Shown here piece after piece: positions 45,042 to 56,337 of a stretch of 64,000 nt of DNA (position 1 is the stretch's first letter; every line of letters starts with the position of its first letter). The notes beneath the pieces were generated by a model that searched no databases, had not been told where the DNA came from, and worked only from the letters and a program-made list of their open reading frames with translations. Position numbers and translations under genes: made by a program. Source of the stretch: Meiothermus sp. (GTDB lineage: Bacteria > Deinococcota > Deinococci > Deinococcales > Thermaceae); the NCBI RefSeq assembly GCF_025060375.1, contig NZ_JANXCG010000015.1, positions 1-64,000 of the forward strand. The letters are read 5' to 3'.

Positions 45042-46455
45042 TTTCCACCCGCTGGGCTTCCCGCTGCATGAGGGCCCACAAGGCCTCCACGTGGGCCCGT
45101 TCTGTCCTCTCCGCGCCGATTGAAACTCGCACCATCCAGCGCCCTTTGAGCAGGGCTGGGGTCAGGAAGGCCTGGCCGGTGCGGTTGACCCGCTGGACCC
45201 AGTCTTGGGTATGGCGGTCCAGAGCCTCAGGGCTCAACCCCCCAGGGTCGTAGCGCAGGGCCAGGGTCTGCAGGGTAAGCGGAGCCAGCAGCGCCCAGCC
45301 TGGGGTGCGCCGCACCTGCTCGGCCAACCACCGGGCGTTGGCAATATCCCGCCGCAACCGGGCCTGCAAGCCCTCCACCCCCTCGTCCAGCAGGGCAAAC
45401 CACAGCTTGAGGGCCCGGAAGCGCCGTCCCAAAGGGATGCCCCAGTCCTTGTACTGCCGCACCCGACCATCCACCGCAGAGCTCAGATAGGAGGGCTGGG
45501 TGGACATGGCCCGCACCAGAACCTCGGGTTCGCGCACGTATAGAAGGGAGCAGTCAAAGGCCACCCCCAGCCACTTGTGGGGGTTGATGGCGATGGAATG
45601 GGCCTCTTGGATGCCCGCAAAAAGCGGCCGGCATTCGGGAAGGATTAGGGCCGAGCCGGCCATGGCCGCGTCCACGTGAAGCCAAAGCCCGTACCGCCGG
45701 CACACCTTGGCAACCTCGGTCAGCGGGTCAAAGGCCAGGGTGGCGGTGGTGCCCGCCGCTGCCACCACCGCACAGGGCCTCCTTCCCCGCGCCAGGTCTT
45801 CCACAATGGCTGCCTCGAGCGCCTCCGGCCTCAAGGCGTGGTCCGCATCGGTCTCTACGAGCCGCAGGTTCTCCCGGCCAAACCCCGCAAGCAGGGCCGC
45901 TTTGGGTACCGAGCTGTGGACCTGATCCGAGGCGTAGACGGTGAGGGGGCGCTCCTCGGCCTGAAGCCCTCCGCGCTCCTGGGAGAAGTTCGTGGCCCAC
46001 TCCCGGGCAGCCAGCAGGGCCACCAGGGTACCGGTGGAGGCGGTGTCCTGGATAACCCCCTGGAAGACCTCGGGCAGACCGAACATCTGGCGCAACCAGT
46101 CGGTGGTTACCTCTTCCAGCTCGGTGAGGGCCGGGCTGGCCAGCCAGGTAATCCCGGTCTGGCCCAGGCCGGTGGCCACCAGGTCGGCCAGAACCGAAGA
46201 GAGGGGTGCGTTGGAGGGAAACCAGGCGAAAAAGCGGGGGCTTTGCCAGTGGGTCAGGCCCGGCAAGAGCTTTTTCAACTCCTCTACCACCCCCCAAAGC
46301 CCTCCGCCCTGCTGGGGCGGTGCAGAGGGGAAAAGGGCCCGCACCGCTCCCGGTTCCACCTGGGCCATCACTGGAAAAGCCTCCATCCGCTCGCGGTACT
46401 CGGCAACGAAGTCGACCAGGGCATAGCCCAGCCGCTTGAACTCCTCGGGCGACAT
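45031..46455 (-). CDS. PLP-dependent group II decarboxylase (aromatic amino acid type)
   Basis: 474 residues from ATG 46455 (MSPEEFKRLGYALVDFVAEYRE); TATGAT 6 nt upstream suggests a leaderless mRNA. PLP motifs are DTASTGTLVALLAAREW (phosphate cup), VVAAAGTTATLAFDP, LWLHVDAAMAGSALILPE (Asp) and INPHKWLGVAFDCSLLYV with the Schiff-base Lys. The order matches aromatic L-amino-acid decarboxylases, with tyrosine, DOPA, tryptophan or phenylalanine as possible substrates. There are no linked transport genes. Confidence 0.85.
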   Translation of the reverse strand: MSPEEFKRLGYALVDFVAEYRERMEAFPVMAQVEPGAVRALFPSAPPQQGGGLWGVVEELKKLLPGLTHWQSPRFFAWFPSNAPLSSVLADLVATGLGQTGITWLASPALTELEEVTTDWLRQMFGLPEVFQGVIQDTASTGTLVALLAAREWATNFSQERGGLQAEERPLTVYASDQVHSSVPKAALLAGFGRENLRLVETDADHALRPEALEAAIVEDLARGRRPCAVVAAAGTTATLAFDPLTEVAKVCRRYGLWLHVDAAMAGSALILPECRPLFAGIQEAHSIAINPHKWLGVAFDCSLLYVREPEVLVRAMSTQPSYLSSAVDGRVRQYKDWGIPLGRRFRALKLWFALLDEGVEGLQARLRRDIANARWLAEQVRRTPGWALLAPLTLQTLALRYDPGGLSPEALDRHTQDWVQRVNRTGQAFLTPALLKGRWMVRVSIGAERTERAHVEALWALMQREAQRVEIEA

Positions 46456-46522
46456 ACCCGAATCATACCCATTTCCCGCACAAGGGCCACAAACCCCTGC
46501 CCTTGCCAGTAGAATGACGCCC

Positions 46523-48084
<1,562 letters not shown>

Positions 48085-48090
48085 AACAAG

Positions 48091-48116
48091 GCCGCCGAAG
48101 GGAAACCTTCGGCGGC
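48091..48116. terminator. bidirectional hairpin between serS and thx
   Basis: GCCGCCGAAGG-GAAA-CCTTCGGCGGC, a perfect 11-bp stem with a GNRA loop, sits between convergent genes. The flanks are only modestly T-rich (GGGTTCTC on plus, CTTGTTCT on minus). Confidence 0.7.
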
Positions 48117-48122
48117 GGGTTC

Positions 48123-48206
48123 TCACTGCTTCTTGCGAGGGCGGTACTTACCGTACGAACCCCGGAAGATCTTGCCCCGACGGGTACGACGATCCCCTTT
48201 ACCCAT
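48123..48206 (-). CDS. thx: 30S ribosomal protein Thx
   Basis: Too short for the ORF track. ATG at 48206, TGA at 48123: 27 residues, [20 protein letters not shown] then YRPRKKQ. This very basic peptide matches Thx of Thermus thermophilus, which fills a cavity in the 30S head and stabilises RNA at high temperature. AAGGAG stands 9 nt upstream. It begins 10 nt after rpsT and is presumably translated from the same mRNA. Its presence is strong evidence for the Thermaceae. Confidence 0.93.
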   Translation of the reverse strand: MGKGDRRTRRGKIFRGSYGKYRPRKKQ

Positions 48207-48216
48207 ACTTAGCTCC

Positions 48217-48510
48217 TTAGGCTTTGGCTCCTTGTAGGAGCTGGTGAACCTTGCTCATCAGACGGGACTTGCGCCGGCTGGCCGCATTTTTGTGCAGGGT
48301 TGAACCCTTGGCCGCCTTGTCAATCAGGCTCTCGGCGTAGCGCATGACCCGCAGGGCCTCTTCGGCGTTGCCCTGCTGCGCCAAGGCCACCGCTTTTTTG
48401 CTCACGGTCTTAATGGCCGACATCTTGGACCTGTTGCGGGCCCGCCGCTTGAGCGACTGGCGGTGGCGCTTCATGGCCGAAGGGTTGCGTGCGGTCTTTT
48501 TCTGTGCCAT
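48217..48510 (-). CDS. rpsT: 30S ribosomal protein bS20
   Basis: 97 residues, starting [34 protein letters not shown] after Met, highly basic and helical, with the conserved [21 protein letters not shown] near the end. It binds 16S rRNA at the base of the 30S body early in assembly. Upstream lies its own -10 box and a strong leader hairpin. Confidence 0.95.
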   Translation of the reverse strand: MAQKKTARNPSAMKRHRQSLKRRARNRSKMSAIKTVSKKAVALAQQGNAEEALRVMRYAESLIDKAAKGSTLHKNAASRRKSRLMSKVHQLLQGAKA

Positions 48511-48534
48511 AGCTCTCCAAACTCAAAAGGCCAG

Positions 48535-48578
48535 GGCTGCACCCTGTGCAGCCTCGAGGCAAACCGCCCATGAGTCTA
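48535..48578 (-). promoter_or_regulatory. rpsT promoter -10 and leader hairpin
   Basis: TAGACT at 48573-48578 should start an RNA near 48566. The leader contains GGCTGCAC-AGG-GTGCAGCC, a perfect 8-bp stem (48535-48553), between the start site and the GGAG before the ATG. S20 is known to control its own translation in Escherichia coli; a similar target here is possible but untested. No clear -35 box. Confidence 0.4.
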
Positions 48579-48599
48579 ACACACCCCGCGGCTTCCTGC

Positions 48600-49730
48600 C
48601 TAGACCAGCGGCCCCCCCTCCCAGTCCGCCGGCCGCTCGCAAAAGCCCAGCCGCCAGGCCACCCCCTGGGCACAGCGCTCCGCCGCCCGCCCGTCGCCGT
48701 AGGGGTTGGGGCGGTTGCGCATGGCGGCCAGGGCCTCCTCGTCACGAAGCAGGCCATGCACCGTGGCGAAGACCTGCTCCGGGTCGGTTCCGGCCAGCTT
48801 CAAAGCCCCCACCGCCAGCCCCTCCGGGCGCTCGGTAACGTTCCGCAACACCACCACCGGCACCCCAAGCGTGGCCCCACTCTCCTGCACACCACCCGAG
48901 TCGGTCACCAGCAGGACCGAACGCTTCATTAGGGCCGCCATGGTGCCGAAATCCAGGGGCTCGAGCAGGCTGAAGTTGGCCAACCCCTCCAGCACCGGAT
49001 AGACGGCCTCGCGCACCGCCGGGTTCAGGTGCACAGGGTAGACGAAGTGGCACTCCGGATGGGCCTGGGCCACCCGGGCCAACGCCAGGGCCAGGTCGCG
49101 CATGACGGGCAGGTTCTCCCGGCGGTGCATGGTCACCGTGACCACCCGCTTGTCCGAGGGAAGGGGTGGAGGAACCCCCCGCGCGCTGGCATACAAGACC
49201 GCATCCACCTCGGTCTGCCCGGTCACGATGATGGTCTCCTCGGGCTTTCCCTCACGCAGGAGGTTGGCCTTGGAAGTCGGGGTAGGGGGCAGGTCAAGGT
49301 CGGTTAGCACATCGGTTAGCCGACGGTTGGCCTCCTCAGGAAAGGGCTCCTTGAGGTTGAAACTGCGCAACCCCGCCTCCACATGAGCCACCGGAATCCC
49401 CTCAAAGAAGGCCGCTAAGGTAACCGCGAAGGTGGTCAGGGTATCCCCGTGCACCATCACGTAGTCGGCCTCCAGCTCCCTGAGCCGGGAGGCAGCGGCC
49501 GGGACAATGCGACCCATCAGGTCGGGTAGGGTCTGCCGCTCGGTCATTACCTGCAAATCGGTATCGGGAACCAGCCCAAAAACCCGCAGGGCGTCCTCGA
49601 GCTGGGTACGATGCTGGCCCGTGGAGAGGAGGATGCTGTGTATGGAGGGCCAGCGCCGCATGGCGAAAATCACCGGGGCCATCTTGATGGCCTCCGGACG
49701 GGTACCAAAGGCGATGACCACGCGCTTCAT
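48600..49730 (-). CDS. wecB: UDP-N-acetylglucosamine 2-epimerase
   Basis: 376 residues. [18 protein letters not shown] is the N-terminal signature; [46 protein letters not shown] and [30 protein letters not shown] are the UDP-sugar and catalytic segments. It makes UDP-ManNAc for cell-surface polysaccharide. It follows gyrA by 2 nt and is probably co-transcribed, with no other sugar genes nearby. Confidence 0.93.
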   Translation of the reverse strand: MKRVVIAFGTRPEAIKMAPVIFAMRRWPSIHSILLSTGQHRTQLEDALRVFGLVPDTDLQVMTERQTLPDLMGRIVPAAASRLRELEADYVMVHGDTLTTFAVTLAAFFEGIPVAHVEAGLRSFNLKEPFPEEANRRLTDVLTDLDLPPTPTSKANLLREGKPEETIIVTGQTEVDAVLYASARGVPPPLPSDKRVVTVTMHRRENLPVMRDLALALARVAQAHPECHFVYPVHLNPAVREAVYPVLEGLANFSLLEPLDFGTMAALMKRSVLLVTDSGGVQESGATLGVPVVVLRNVTERPEGLAVGALKLAGTDPEQVFATVHGLLRDEEALAAMRNRPNPYGDGRAAERCAQGVAWRLGFCERPADWEGGPLV

Positions 49731-49732
49731 TC

Positions 49733-52153
49733 TCAGTCCTGAGGCGCTACCACAAAGGCCGAGGCCAGCTCATCGCCCTCACCTAGATTCATGATCCTGA
49801 CCCCGCTGGTGGCCCGGCCATACTGAGCGATCTCAGCCACCTTGGTGCGAATGGCAATGCCCTTTTTGGACAGCACCAGCAGGTCCTCGTTGCCCTGCAC
49901 TCGCAAAAGGGCCGCCAAATGGCCCACCTTCTCGTTGGTGTTGAAGGTGATGACCCCCATCCCACCCCGGCCCTGCAGGGGGTATTCCCTCACCGGGGTG
50001 CGCTTGCCGTAACCATGGGTGCCCACCGCCAACACCTCCCCCTCCTCGCCCTTGGGAAGGATGACCAAGGACACCACCTGGTCTTCGCGCCCCTCCTTGA
50101 AGCGGATTCCGGTGACACCTTGGCTGGCCCGACCGGTAACCCGCACGTCGGAAAGCTCAAAGCGGATGGCCTGGCCGGTGCGGGTAGCCAACATGGCCTG
50201 GTCGCCCTCCTGGGCGATGGCCACACCCACCAGGGCGTCGTTTTCCAGGAGATTGATGGCGATGAGACCAGCGCTGGAAAGGTTCTGGTACTCCCGTATG
50301 GGGGTCCTCTTGACCAGGCCGTTCCGGGTAGCAAAGACGAAGTATCCCTCCTGACCAAGGTCACGCACGTTGAGCAAGGCCGCCACCTCCTCACCTTCCT
50401 GCAGCGGCAGCAGGCTCACCACGCGGGTGCCCCGGGCCTGACGGCTGGCCTCGGGAAGCCCATGCACCTTCTCGGCGTAGACCCGGCCCCGGTTGGTGAA
50501 GACCAGGAGGGTATCGTGCATGGAGGCCACGAAAACCGAGATGGCCTCGTCCTCCTCCCTGGGCTTTCCGGCCTGGGCCCCCACCCCGCCCCGGCCTTGG
50601 GCCCGGTAGGCCTCGAGCGGGGTGCGCTTGATGAAGCCCTGGGCGGTGAGGGTAATGACCATGGGCTCGTCCTCTATGAGGTCCTCTAGACTGAAGCCCT
50701 CCTCAAACTCGGTAATCAGCGTACGGCGCGGGTCAGCGTACTTGCGCTTGACTTCCAGGAGCTCTTCCTTCACCACCTGCCAAAGCCGCCCCTCGTTCCC
50801 TAGGATGGCTTCGAGCCGACCGATTTCCTCCATCAGCTCCCGGTACTCCTCCTGCAGCTTCTCCCGCTCCAGACCCACCAGGCGTTGAAGGCGCATATCC
50901 AAAATGGCCTGGGCCTGAATCTCGGTCAGACCAAAACGGCCCATCAGCCCCAAGCGGGCTTCAGCGGCGTCCTGGGAGCCCCGGATCAGCGCTATCACCT
51001 CGTCGATGTGGTCAAGGGCTATGAGAAGGCCCTCCAGGATGTGGGCCCGCTCCTTGGCCTTGCGCAGGTCAAACTCGGTGCGCCTCCGCACCACCTCGCC
51101 GCGGTGGTCAAGGTAGTGGCGCATCATCTCCAGCAGGGTAAGCACCCGGGGCTCGCCTTTCACAATGGCCAGAAGGTTCACGGTAAAGCTGGTCTGCAAG
51201 CGGGTGTGCTTGTAGAGCTTGTTGAGCACCACCTGTGGGTTGGCCCCCCGCTTTAGCTCCACCACGATGCGCAGACCCTGCCGGTCGGACTCGTCGCGCA
51301 AGGCAGCTATCTCGTCCAAAACCTTGTTGCGGACCAGGCCAGCTATCTGAGCGATAAGGTCGGCCTTGTTGACCTGGTAGGGAATCTCGGTAAAGACCAG
51401 CATGGCCCGCCCGTTCTTCTCCTCGTTGCGCACGCGGGCGCGCACCTTTAGGCTACCGCGGCCGGTGGCGTAGGCCTCTTTTATGCCCCGCCGTGACAGC
51501 TTGGCCCCAGTGGGGAAGTCGGGGCCAGGAAGCACCTTCATCACCTCTTCCAGCGAAACCCCCGGGTTTTCGATCATCAGCACCAGCGCGTCCACCACCT
51601 CCCCCAGGTTGTGGGGGGGCAGGCTGGTGGCCATGCCTACCGCGATGCCCGCTGAACCGTTCACCAGCAGGTTGGGCAGTGCCGCGGGCAACACCTCGGG
51701 CTGTTCCTGGGTACCGTCGTAGTTGGGCACAAAGGGTACGGTCTCCTTGTCTAGGTCCTGGAGCAGCTCGAGGCCCACCGCCGAAAGCCGAGCCTCGGTG
51801 TAGCGCTGGGCGGCCGGAGGGTCGCCGTCCAAGGAGCCAAAGTTACCCTGGCCGTCAATCAGGGGGTAGCGCAGGTTCCACGGCTGGGCCATCCGCACCA
51901 GCGTCTCGTAGATGGCCGCGTCCCCGTGGGGGTGGAACTTACCCATCACCTCACCCACGATCTTGGCGCACTTCACGTGCTTGCGGTTAGGCAACACCCC
52001 ATCCTGGTAAGCCCCATACAAAATGCGGCGCTGAACCGGCTTCAGGCCATCGCGCACGTCAGGCAAAGCCCGATCCACGATGACCGACATGGCGTAGTTG
52101 ATGAAACTCTGCTTGACCTCGTCGGTAATCTCAACGGGAAGAATTTGGGACAT
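49733..52153 (-). CDS. gyrA: DNA gyrase subunit A
   Basis: 806 residues from ATG 52153, with GAGGAG upstream; the ORF-track start adds 7 residues. The catalytic Tyr lies in [12 protein letters not shown], and [20 protein letters not shown] is the winged-helix region where quinolone resistance changes occur. The GyrA-box is QGRGGVG at about residue 550, so it is gyrase and not topoisomerase IV. Six C-terminal wrapping blades end with [18 protein letters not shown]. The acidic tail of enterobacterial GyrA is absent. Confidence 0.95.
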   Translation of the reverse strand: MSQILPVEITDEVKQSFINYAMSVIVDRALPDVRDGLKPVQRRILYGAYQDGVLPNRKHVKCAKIVGEVMGKFHPHGDAAIYETLVRMAQPWNLRYPLIDGQGNFGSLDGDPPAAQRYTEARLSAVGLELLQDLDKETVPFVPNYDGTQEQPEVLPAALPNLLVNGSAGIAVGMATSLPPHNLGEVVDALVLMIENPGVSLEEVMKVLPGPDFPTGAKLSRRGIKEAYATGRGSLKVRARVRNEEKNGRAMLVFTEIPYQVNKADLIAQIAGLVRNKVLDEIAALRDESDRQGLRIVVELKRGANPQVVLNKLYKHTRLQTSFTVNLLAIVKGEPRVLTLLEMMRHYLDHRGEVVRRRTEFDLRKAKERAHILEGLLIALDHIDEVIALIRGSQDAAEARLGLMGRFGLTEIQAQAILDMRLQRLVGLEREKLQEEYRELMEEIGRLEAILGNEGRLWQVVKEELLEVKRKYADPRRTLITEFEEGFSLEDLIEDEPMVITLTAQGFIKRTPLEAYRAQGRGGVGAQAGKPREEDEAISVFVASMHDTLLVFTNRGRVYAEKVHGLPEASRQARGTRVVSLLPLQEGEEVAALLNVRDLGQEGYFVFATRNGLVKRTPIREYQNLSSAGLIAINLLENDALVGVAIAQEGDQAMLATRTGQAIRFELSDVRVTGRASQGVTGIRFKEGREDQVVSLVILPKGEEGEVLAVGTHGYGKRTPVREYPLQGRGGMGVITFNTNEKVGHLAALLRVQGNEDLLVLSKKGIAIRTKVAEIAQYGRATSGVRIMNLGEGDELASAFVVAPQD

Positions 52154-52174
52154 TCCACTCTCCTCAAGCCGCAC

Positions 52175-52212
52175 AAAAAAAGCGCCCAGAAGCGCTTCCC
52201 TCGCACATTATA
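52175..52212 (-). promoter_or_regulatory. gyrA promoter -10 and terminator-like leader hairpin
   Basis: A perfect TATAAT at 52207-52212 (minus strand) should start RNA near 52200. Just inside, AAGCGC-TTCTGG-GCGCTT followed by seven T (52175-52197) looks like an intrinsic terminator, yet it lies between promoter and gene. There is no upstream gene on this strand for it to end. Confidence 0.5.
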
Positions 52213-52317
52213 CACCTGGGGAATGACCACAGCGTAAACGGCTCCCCCAAAATTGTGCTTCCCAGCATTCAACCCCAACCCTCATCGGCGTAGGCTGAAG
52301 CATACGAGGGGGGAAAG

Positions 52318-53331
52318 ATGCGGCGCAGATGGATGTGGATTGCAGCACCGCTGGTTGCTCTGGCCGCGGTCATCCAGGCCCAACCTCTCAGACCCGCGGA
52401 GATTCGGGCCGCGCTCGAGCCCGTCTACAATCGGGCCCTTCCGGCCGCCTTGCGCATCGAAACCACTCCCGAGGGCACCGGCTCCGGCTTTTTCATCAGC
52501 ACAGGCGGCTTGGTGCTGACCGCCTACCACGTGGTGGAGGGCAGCCGCAGCCTGCGGGTGGTCAACGCCTTGCGGGAAAGCTTCCCAGCGGAGCTGGTGG
52601 GATACGACGAGTTTCGCGACCTGGCTGTCCTACGGGCCCAGGTGAGGGGAACAGTTCCCTCTCTGCCCCTAGAAACCGCCACCAGCCCCCGTCCAGGGGA
52701 ACCCCTGCTGGCCATTGGCAACTCCCGCGGTGAGTTCATCGCTCCCCGCTACGGCCTGGTCAACACCGTGGAGCGCGATATCTTTCCCTTCTTCAACTCC
52801 ATCGCCATCTCCACCAACATCCCCCTGGCCCCGGGCGACTCGGGCGGCCCGGTGCTCAACCAGGCGGGGCGGGTGGTGGCGGTGGTGGTGGCCATCGGCC
52901 AGCCCAACGGGGTCTTTGAGAGCTTCCTCTCGCCGCTGCTGGGCCTGGATGAGCTCCTCACCCAGCTCCAGGCTGGGCGCAAGCGGGACGTGCCCTACAT
53001 TGGGGTGCAGCTCTCCCAGATTGACGACGAGACCGCCGCGCTCCTCGGAATCCCCAAGCAAGGCGTGCTAATCCGGGGCCTGCTCCGGGGCGGGGCCGCC
53101 GAGCGGGCCGGGCTGAGGGGGCTCACGGTGCGGCGGGAGAACGGCCGGGAGTTCTACGAGTTCGACGTAATCCTAGAGGCCGACGGCCGCCCCTTCAACG
53201 ACGTAACCTCGCTACAACGTTACATCCGCAGCAAGGAAGTGGGCGACAGCGTCACCCTCACCATACGTCGGGGCAACCAGACCTTCCGGGTGGAGCTTAG
53301 GCTCACCCCTAACCCTCTGCGCAGCGGATAG
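52318..53331 (+). CDS. HtrA-like trypsin-PDZ serine protease
   Basis: 337 residues. A signal peptide or anchor (MWIAAPLVALAAVIQAQP) is followed by a trypsin-like domain with the full triad: TAYHVVEG (His), FRDLAVLRA (Asp) and APGDSGGPVLNQ (Ser). One C-terminal PDZ domain starts near VPYIGVQLSQIDDETAALLG. DegP/HtrA proteases degrade misfolded envelope proteins. GAGGGGGGAAAG lies just before the ATG. It is divergent from gyrA. Confidence 0.9.
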   Translation: MRRRWMWIAAPLVALAAVIQAQPLRPAEIRAALEPVYNRALPAALRIETTPEGTGSGFFISTGGLVLTAYHVVEGSRSLRVVNALRESFPAELVGYDEFRDLAVLRAQVRGTVPSLPLETATSPRPGEPLLAIGNSRGEFIAPRYGLVNTVERDIFPFFNSIAISTNIPLAPGDSGGPVLNQAGRVVAVVVAIGQPNGVFESFLSPLLGLDELLTQLQAGRKRDVPYIGVQLSQIDDETAALLGIPKQGVLIRGLLRGGAAERAGLRGLTVRRENGREFYEFDVILEADGRPFNDVTSLQRYIRSKEVGDSVTLTIRRGNQTFRVELRLTPNPLRSG

Positions 53332-53376
53332 GGGCAGAAAGGGTTTCCGTCCAGCAACACTTTGACACTTTGTCCA

Positions 53377-53406
53377 TTGCCCTGGCGAAGGCAAAGGGTC
53401 TAACAT
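53377..53406 (+). promoter_or_regulatory. promoter of the class III aminotransferase
   Basis: TTGCCC, 18 bp, TAACAT, about 28 nt before the ATG, which also has GGGAGGAGG; a conventional leadered gene. Confidence 0.4.
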
Positions 53407-53434
53407 TGAGCCAAACCTGCGGGGAGGAGGCCCT

Positions 53435-54772
53435 ATGGAGCGTTCGTCCAGGGAAGTCGTGCAGGAGAACCGCGATTACACGCTGTTTTCCTGGTCAGTG
53501 CAGAGCACCGCAAACCCCATCCACATGACCCGCGCCCAGGGGGTATGGTTCTGGGACGGGGACGGCAACAAGTGGCTTGACCTCAACGCCCAGCTCATCA
53601 ACATGAACGTGGGACACCAGCACCCCAAGGTGCTGGAGGCCATAAAGAAGCAGGTAGACGAGCTCTGCTTTGCCGGCCCCGGCTTCGCCACCGAGCCGCG
53701 GGGTCGGCTCGGGAAGCGGTTGGCCGAGGTAACCGGCCTGGCCAAGAGCTTCTTCACGCTGGGCGGGGCCGAGGCCAATGAAAACGCCATGAAGATTGCT
53801 CGGCTGTACACCGGCCGGGACAAGATCATTACCCGCTACCGCAGCTACCACGGGGCCACCATGGGGGCCATGACCGCCTCTGGCGACCCCCGGCGCTGGC
53901 CGGTGGAACCCGGTATACCGGGTATTGTCCGGGTTTTTGACCCCTACTGCTACCGCTGCCCCTTCGGCAAAACGGTGGACAGCTGCAGGCGGGAGTGCGT
54001 AAGCCACATTGAGGAGGTCATTGAGCTCGAGGGGCCCCACACCATCGCCGCCATCATGGTAGAGGGCATCACCGGCTCCAACGGGGTGCTGGTGCCTCCC
54101 GACGACTACTACCCCAGATTGCGGGCGCTTTGCGACAAGTACGGCATCCTGCTCATCACCGATGAGGTAATGAGCGGCTTCGGCCGCACCGGCAAGTGGC
54201 TTTCCACCCAACACTACGGTATCAAGCCCGACATCGTGACCTGCGCCAAGGGTCTGACCAGCGGCTACATGCCTTTAGGGGCGGTTATCGTTTCTGCCCC
54301 GATCGCTGAGTTTTTCGAGAGGAACATGCTCTGGGGTGGGCTCACCTACTCCGGCCACCCGGTCTCCTGTGCCGCGGCCCTGGCCAACCTGGAGGTCTAC
54401 GAGGAGGAACGCATCTTCGAGAACACCGAAGTCCAAGGGCGCTACCTGGCCGAGCGGCTCGAGGCCATGAGAAAGTACGCCTGCGTGGGGGATGTGCGGT
54501 ACAAAGGCCTCTTCAGCGTGATTGAGCTGGTAAGGGACAAGGCCACCAAGGAGCCCCTCGCCCCCTACAACGGCACCTCACCCGAGATGCAGAGGCTGGC
54601 CGCCTACCTCAAGTCCAAGCACATCTACGTCATGACCCGCTTTCACATGCTCTGGATCTGCCCCCCCTTGGTCATCAACCGGGAGGAGCTCAAGTACGGC
54701 CTGGACATTATCGAGGAAGCTCTCGAGGAGGTGGACCAGATGCTGGGGGTGGCCCGCGCCGCGGCCGACTGA
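53435..54772 (+). CDS. class III PLP aminotransferase
   Basis: 445 residues. It shows VWFWDGDGNKWLDLNAQLINMNVGH, FTLGGAEANENAMKIAR, RYRSYHGATMGAMTASGDPR, ITDEVMSGFGRTGKW (Asp that pairs with the PLP ring) and IVTCAKGLTSGYMPLGAVIV with the Schiff-base Lys. The pattern is closest in my memory to omega-amino acid or taurine:pyruvate transaminases. A loop CYRCPFGKTVDSCRREC has four Cys, a possible metal site. Amino donor unknown. Confidence 0.85.
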   Translation: MERSSREVVQENRDYTLFSWSVQSTANPIHMTRAQGVWFWDGDGNKWLDLNAQLINMNVGHQHPKVLEAIKKQVDELCFAGPGFATEPRGRLGKRLAEVTGLAKSFFTLGGAEANENAMKIARLYTGRDKIITRYRSYHGATMGAMTASGDPRRWPVEPGIPGIVRVFDPYCYRCPFGKTVDSCRRECVSHIEEVIELEGPHTIAAIMVEGITGSNGVLVPPDDYYPRLRALCDKYGILLITDEVMSGFGRTGKWLSTQHYGIKPDIVTCAKGLTSGYMPLGAVIVSAPIAEFFERNMLWGGLTYSGHPVSCAAALANLEVYEEERIFENTEVQGRYLAERLEAMRKYACVGDVRYKGLFSVIELVRDKATKEPLAPYNGTSPEMQRLAAYLKSKHIYVMTRFHMLWICPPLVINREELKYGLDIIEEALEEVDQMLGVARAAAD

Positions 54773-54787
54773 AGGCCAAAGAAGCGT

Positions 54788-54816
54788 TTCCAAAAGGGAG
54801 GCGCCTGGGGTAGACT
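54788..54816 (+). promoter_or_regulatory. malQ promoter, leaderless type
   Basis: TTCCAA, 17 bp, TAGACT, then 9 nt to the ATG with no ribosome site. Confidence 0.5.
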
Positions 54817-54825
54817 ACCCCTGCT

Positions 54826-56328
54826 ATGCGGCTTCCCCGCTCGTTCGGGGTGCTCCTTCACCCCACCAGCCTTCCTGGCCCTTGGGGCATTGGCACCCTG
54901 GGAGAAGAAGCGCGGAGGTTTGTGGACTGGATGGCCGCCGCGGGCGCGCGGTGGTGGCAGGTGCTGCCCCTGGGGCCCACCGGCTATGGCGACTCCCCCT
55001 ACCAGTCCTTCTCGGCCTTCGCGGGGAACCCCTACCTGGTAGACCCCAGGCTTTTCTTCGCCAAGGGCTGGCTAGAACCCGAGGAGCCCCCCCCTCTCCC
55101 GGATCACCGGGTGGACTACGGTGGGCTCTACAGGACCCGCTGGCCCCTTTTCCGGCGGGCCTTTGCCGGCTTTCGCGCCCGGTCCTCAGAGGAGGATCAG
55201 GCCAGTCTGGAGAATTTTTCACGGGAAGAGCAGGGCTGGTTGGACGATTACGCTCTCTTCATGGCCCTAAAGCACCGCTTTGGCGGCGAGCCTTGGAACC
55301 GCTGGCCCGAGGAATTCCGCGCGCGCAAGCCGGAAGCTATGAAAAGTGCCCGAAAAGACCTGGCCGACGAGATAGCCTTCCACGTCTGGCTGCAGTGGCT
55401 CTTCTACTCCGGCTGGGACGAGCTAAAGAGGTACGCCGAGGGCAAGGGGCTTGGAATCATCGGGGATATGCCCATCTTTGTGGCCTTTGACTCAGCCGAT
55501 GTGTGGGCCCACCCCGAGTACTTCTGCCTGGACGAGAACGGGAACCCCACAGGGGTGGCCGGCGTGCCCCCCGACTACTTCTCCGAAACCGGCCAGCTTT
55601 GGGGCAACCCGCTTTACCGCTGGGAGGCGATGGAAGAGGACCGCTTCACCTGGTGGGTCGCCCGGCTGCGCCAGGCTTTACGGCAGGCGCACCTGGTGCG
55701 CGTAGACCACTTCCGAGGCTTTGAGGCCTACTGGGAGGTGCCCTTCGGCAAGCCGACCGCGGTAGAGGGCCGCTGGGTCAAAGCGCCCGGAGAAAAGCTC
55801 TTCAAAGCGCTTAGGGAAGCCCTGGGGGAGCTCCCCATCCTGGCGGAAGACCTGGGGGTCATCACCCCCGAGGTAGAGGCTCTCCGGGACGGCTTCGGCT
55901 TCCCCGGGATGAAAATCCTGCAGTTCGCCTTTTCTGACGGGGGAAACCCCTTTCTGCCCCAAAACTATCCCGCCCACGGCAATGTGGTGGTCTACAGCGG
56001 TACCCACGACAACGATACCAGCTTGGGCTGGTACCGAACTGCCCCTCCGGCCGAGCGCGCCTTCATGCGCAGGTATCTGGCCCAGGAGGGCATTCGCTGT
56101 CTATCGGAGCGCGAGGTGCCGGGGGCCCTTGTTGAGCTGGCGCTCAAAAGTCCTGCCCGCCTGGCCATCGCACCGCTTCAGGACATCCTGGGGCTGGGCC
56201 CCGAGGCCCGCATGAACTTCCCCGGTCGCACGGGCGACAACTGGACCTGGCGCTACCAGCCAGAGGACCTGGGGCTCGAGCTGGCCCAGGGCCTCCGGAG
56301 CTTGGTTGAGGCTTACGGGCGCGTGTAA
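54826..56328 (+). CDS. malQ: 4-alpha-glucanotransferase (amylomaltase)
   Basis: 500 residues, the size of the Thermus enzyme. SFGVLLHPTSLPGPWGIGTLG and LPLGPTGYGDSPYQSFSAFAGNPYLVD are the N-terminal signatures. RVDHFRGFEAYW holds the nucleophile Asp, ILAEDLGVITPEV the acid/base Glu and GTHDNDTSLGWY the third carboxylate (GH77). It joins and rearranges maltodextrins and makes cycloamyloses. The Thermus homologue is about the same length. No other mal genes are nearby. Confidence 0.95.
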   Translation: MRLPRSFGVLLHPTSLPGPWGIGTLGEEARRFVDWMAAAGARWWQVLPLGPTGYGDSPYQSFSAFAGNPYLVDPRLFFAKGWLEPEEPPPLPDHRVDYGGLYRTRWPLFRRAFAGFRARSSEEDQASLENFSREEQGWLDDYALFMALKHRFGGEPWNRWPEEFRARKPEAMKSARKDLADEIAFHVWLQWLFYSGWDELKRYAEGKGLGIIGDMPIFVAFDSADVWAHPEYFCLDENGNPTGVAGVPPDYFSETGQLWGNPLYRWEAMEEDRFTWWVARLRQALRQAHLVRVDHFRGFEAYWEVPFGKPTAVEGRWVKAPGEKLFKALREALGELPILAEDLGVITPEVEALRDGFGFPGMKILQFAFSDGGNPFLPQNYPAHGNVVVYSGTHDNDTSLGWYRTAPPAERAFMRRYLAQEGIRCLSEREVPGALVELALKSPARLAIAPLQDILGLGPEARMNFPGRTGDNWTWRYQPEDLGLELAQGLRSLVEAYGRV

Positions 56329-56337
56329 GCTGGGGGC

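Noticed and set aside
46514-46522. ATG at 46514 as the gatC start
   Set aside because: It overlaps the TAGAAT -10 box, so it would not be in the RNA; the GTG at 46523 fits the leaderless spacing.
48091-48116. Hairpin as part of a small RNA
   Set aside because: Its position between two convergent gene ends and the GNRA-capped stem are fully explained by a terminator.
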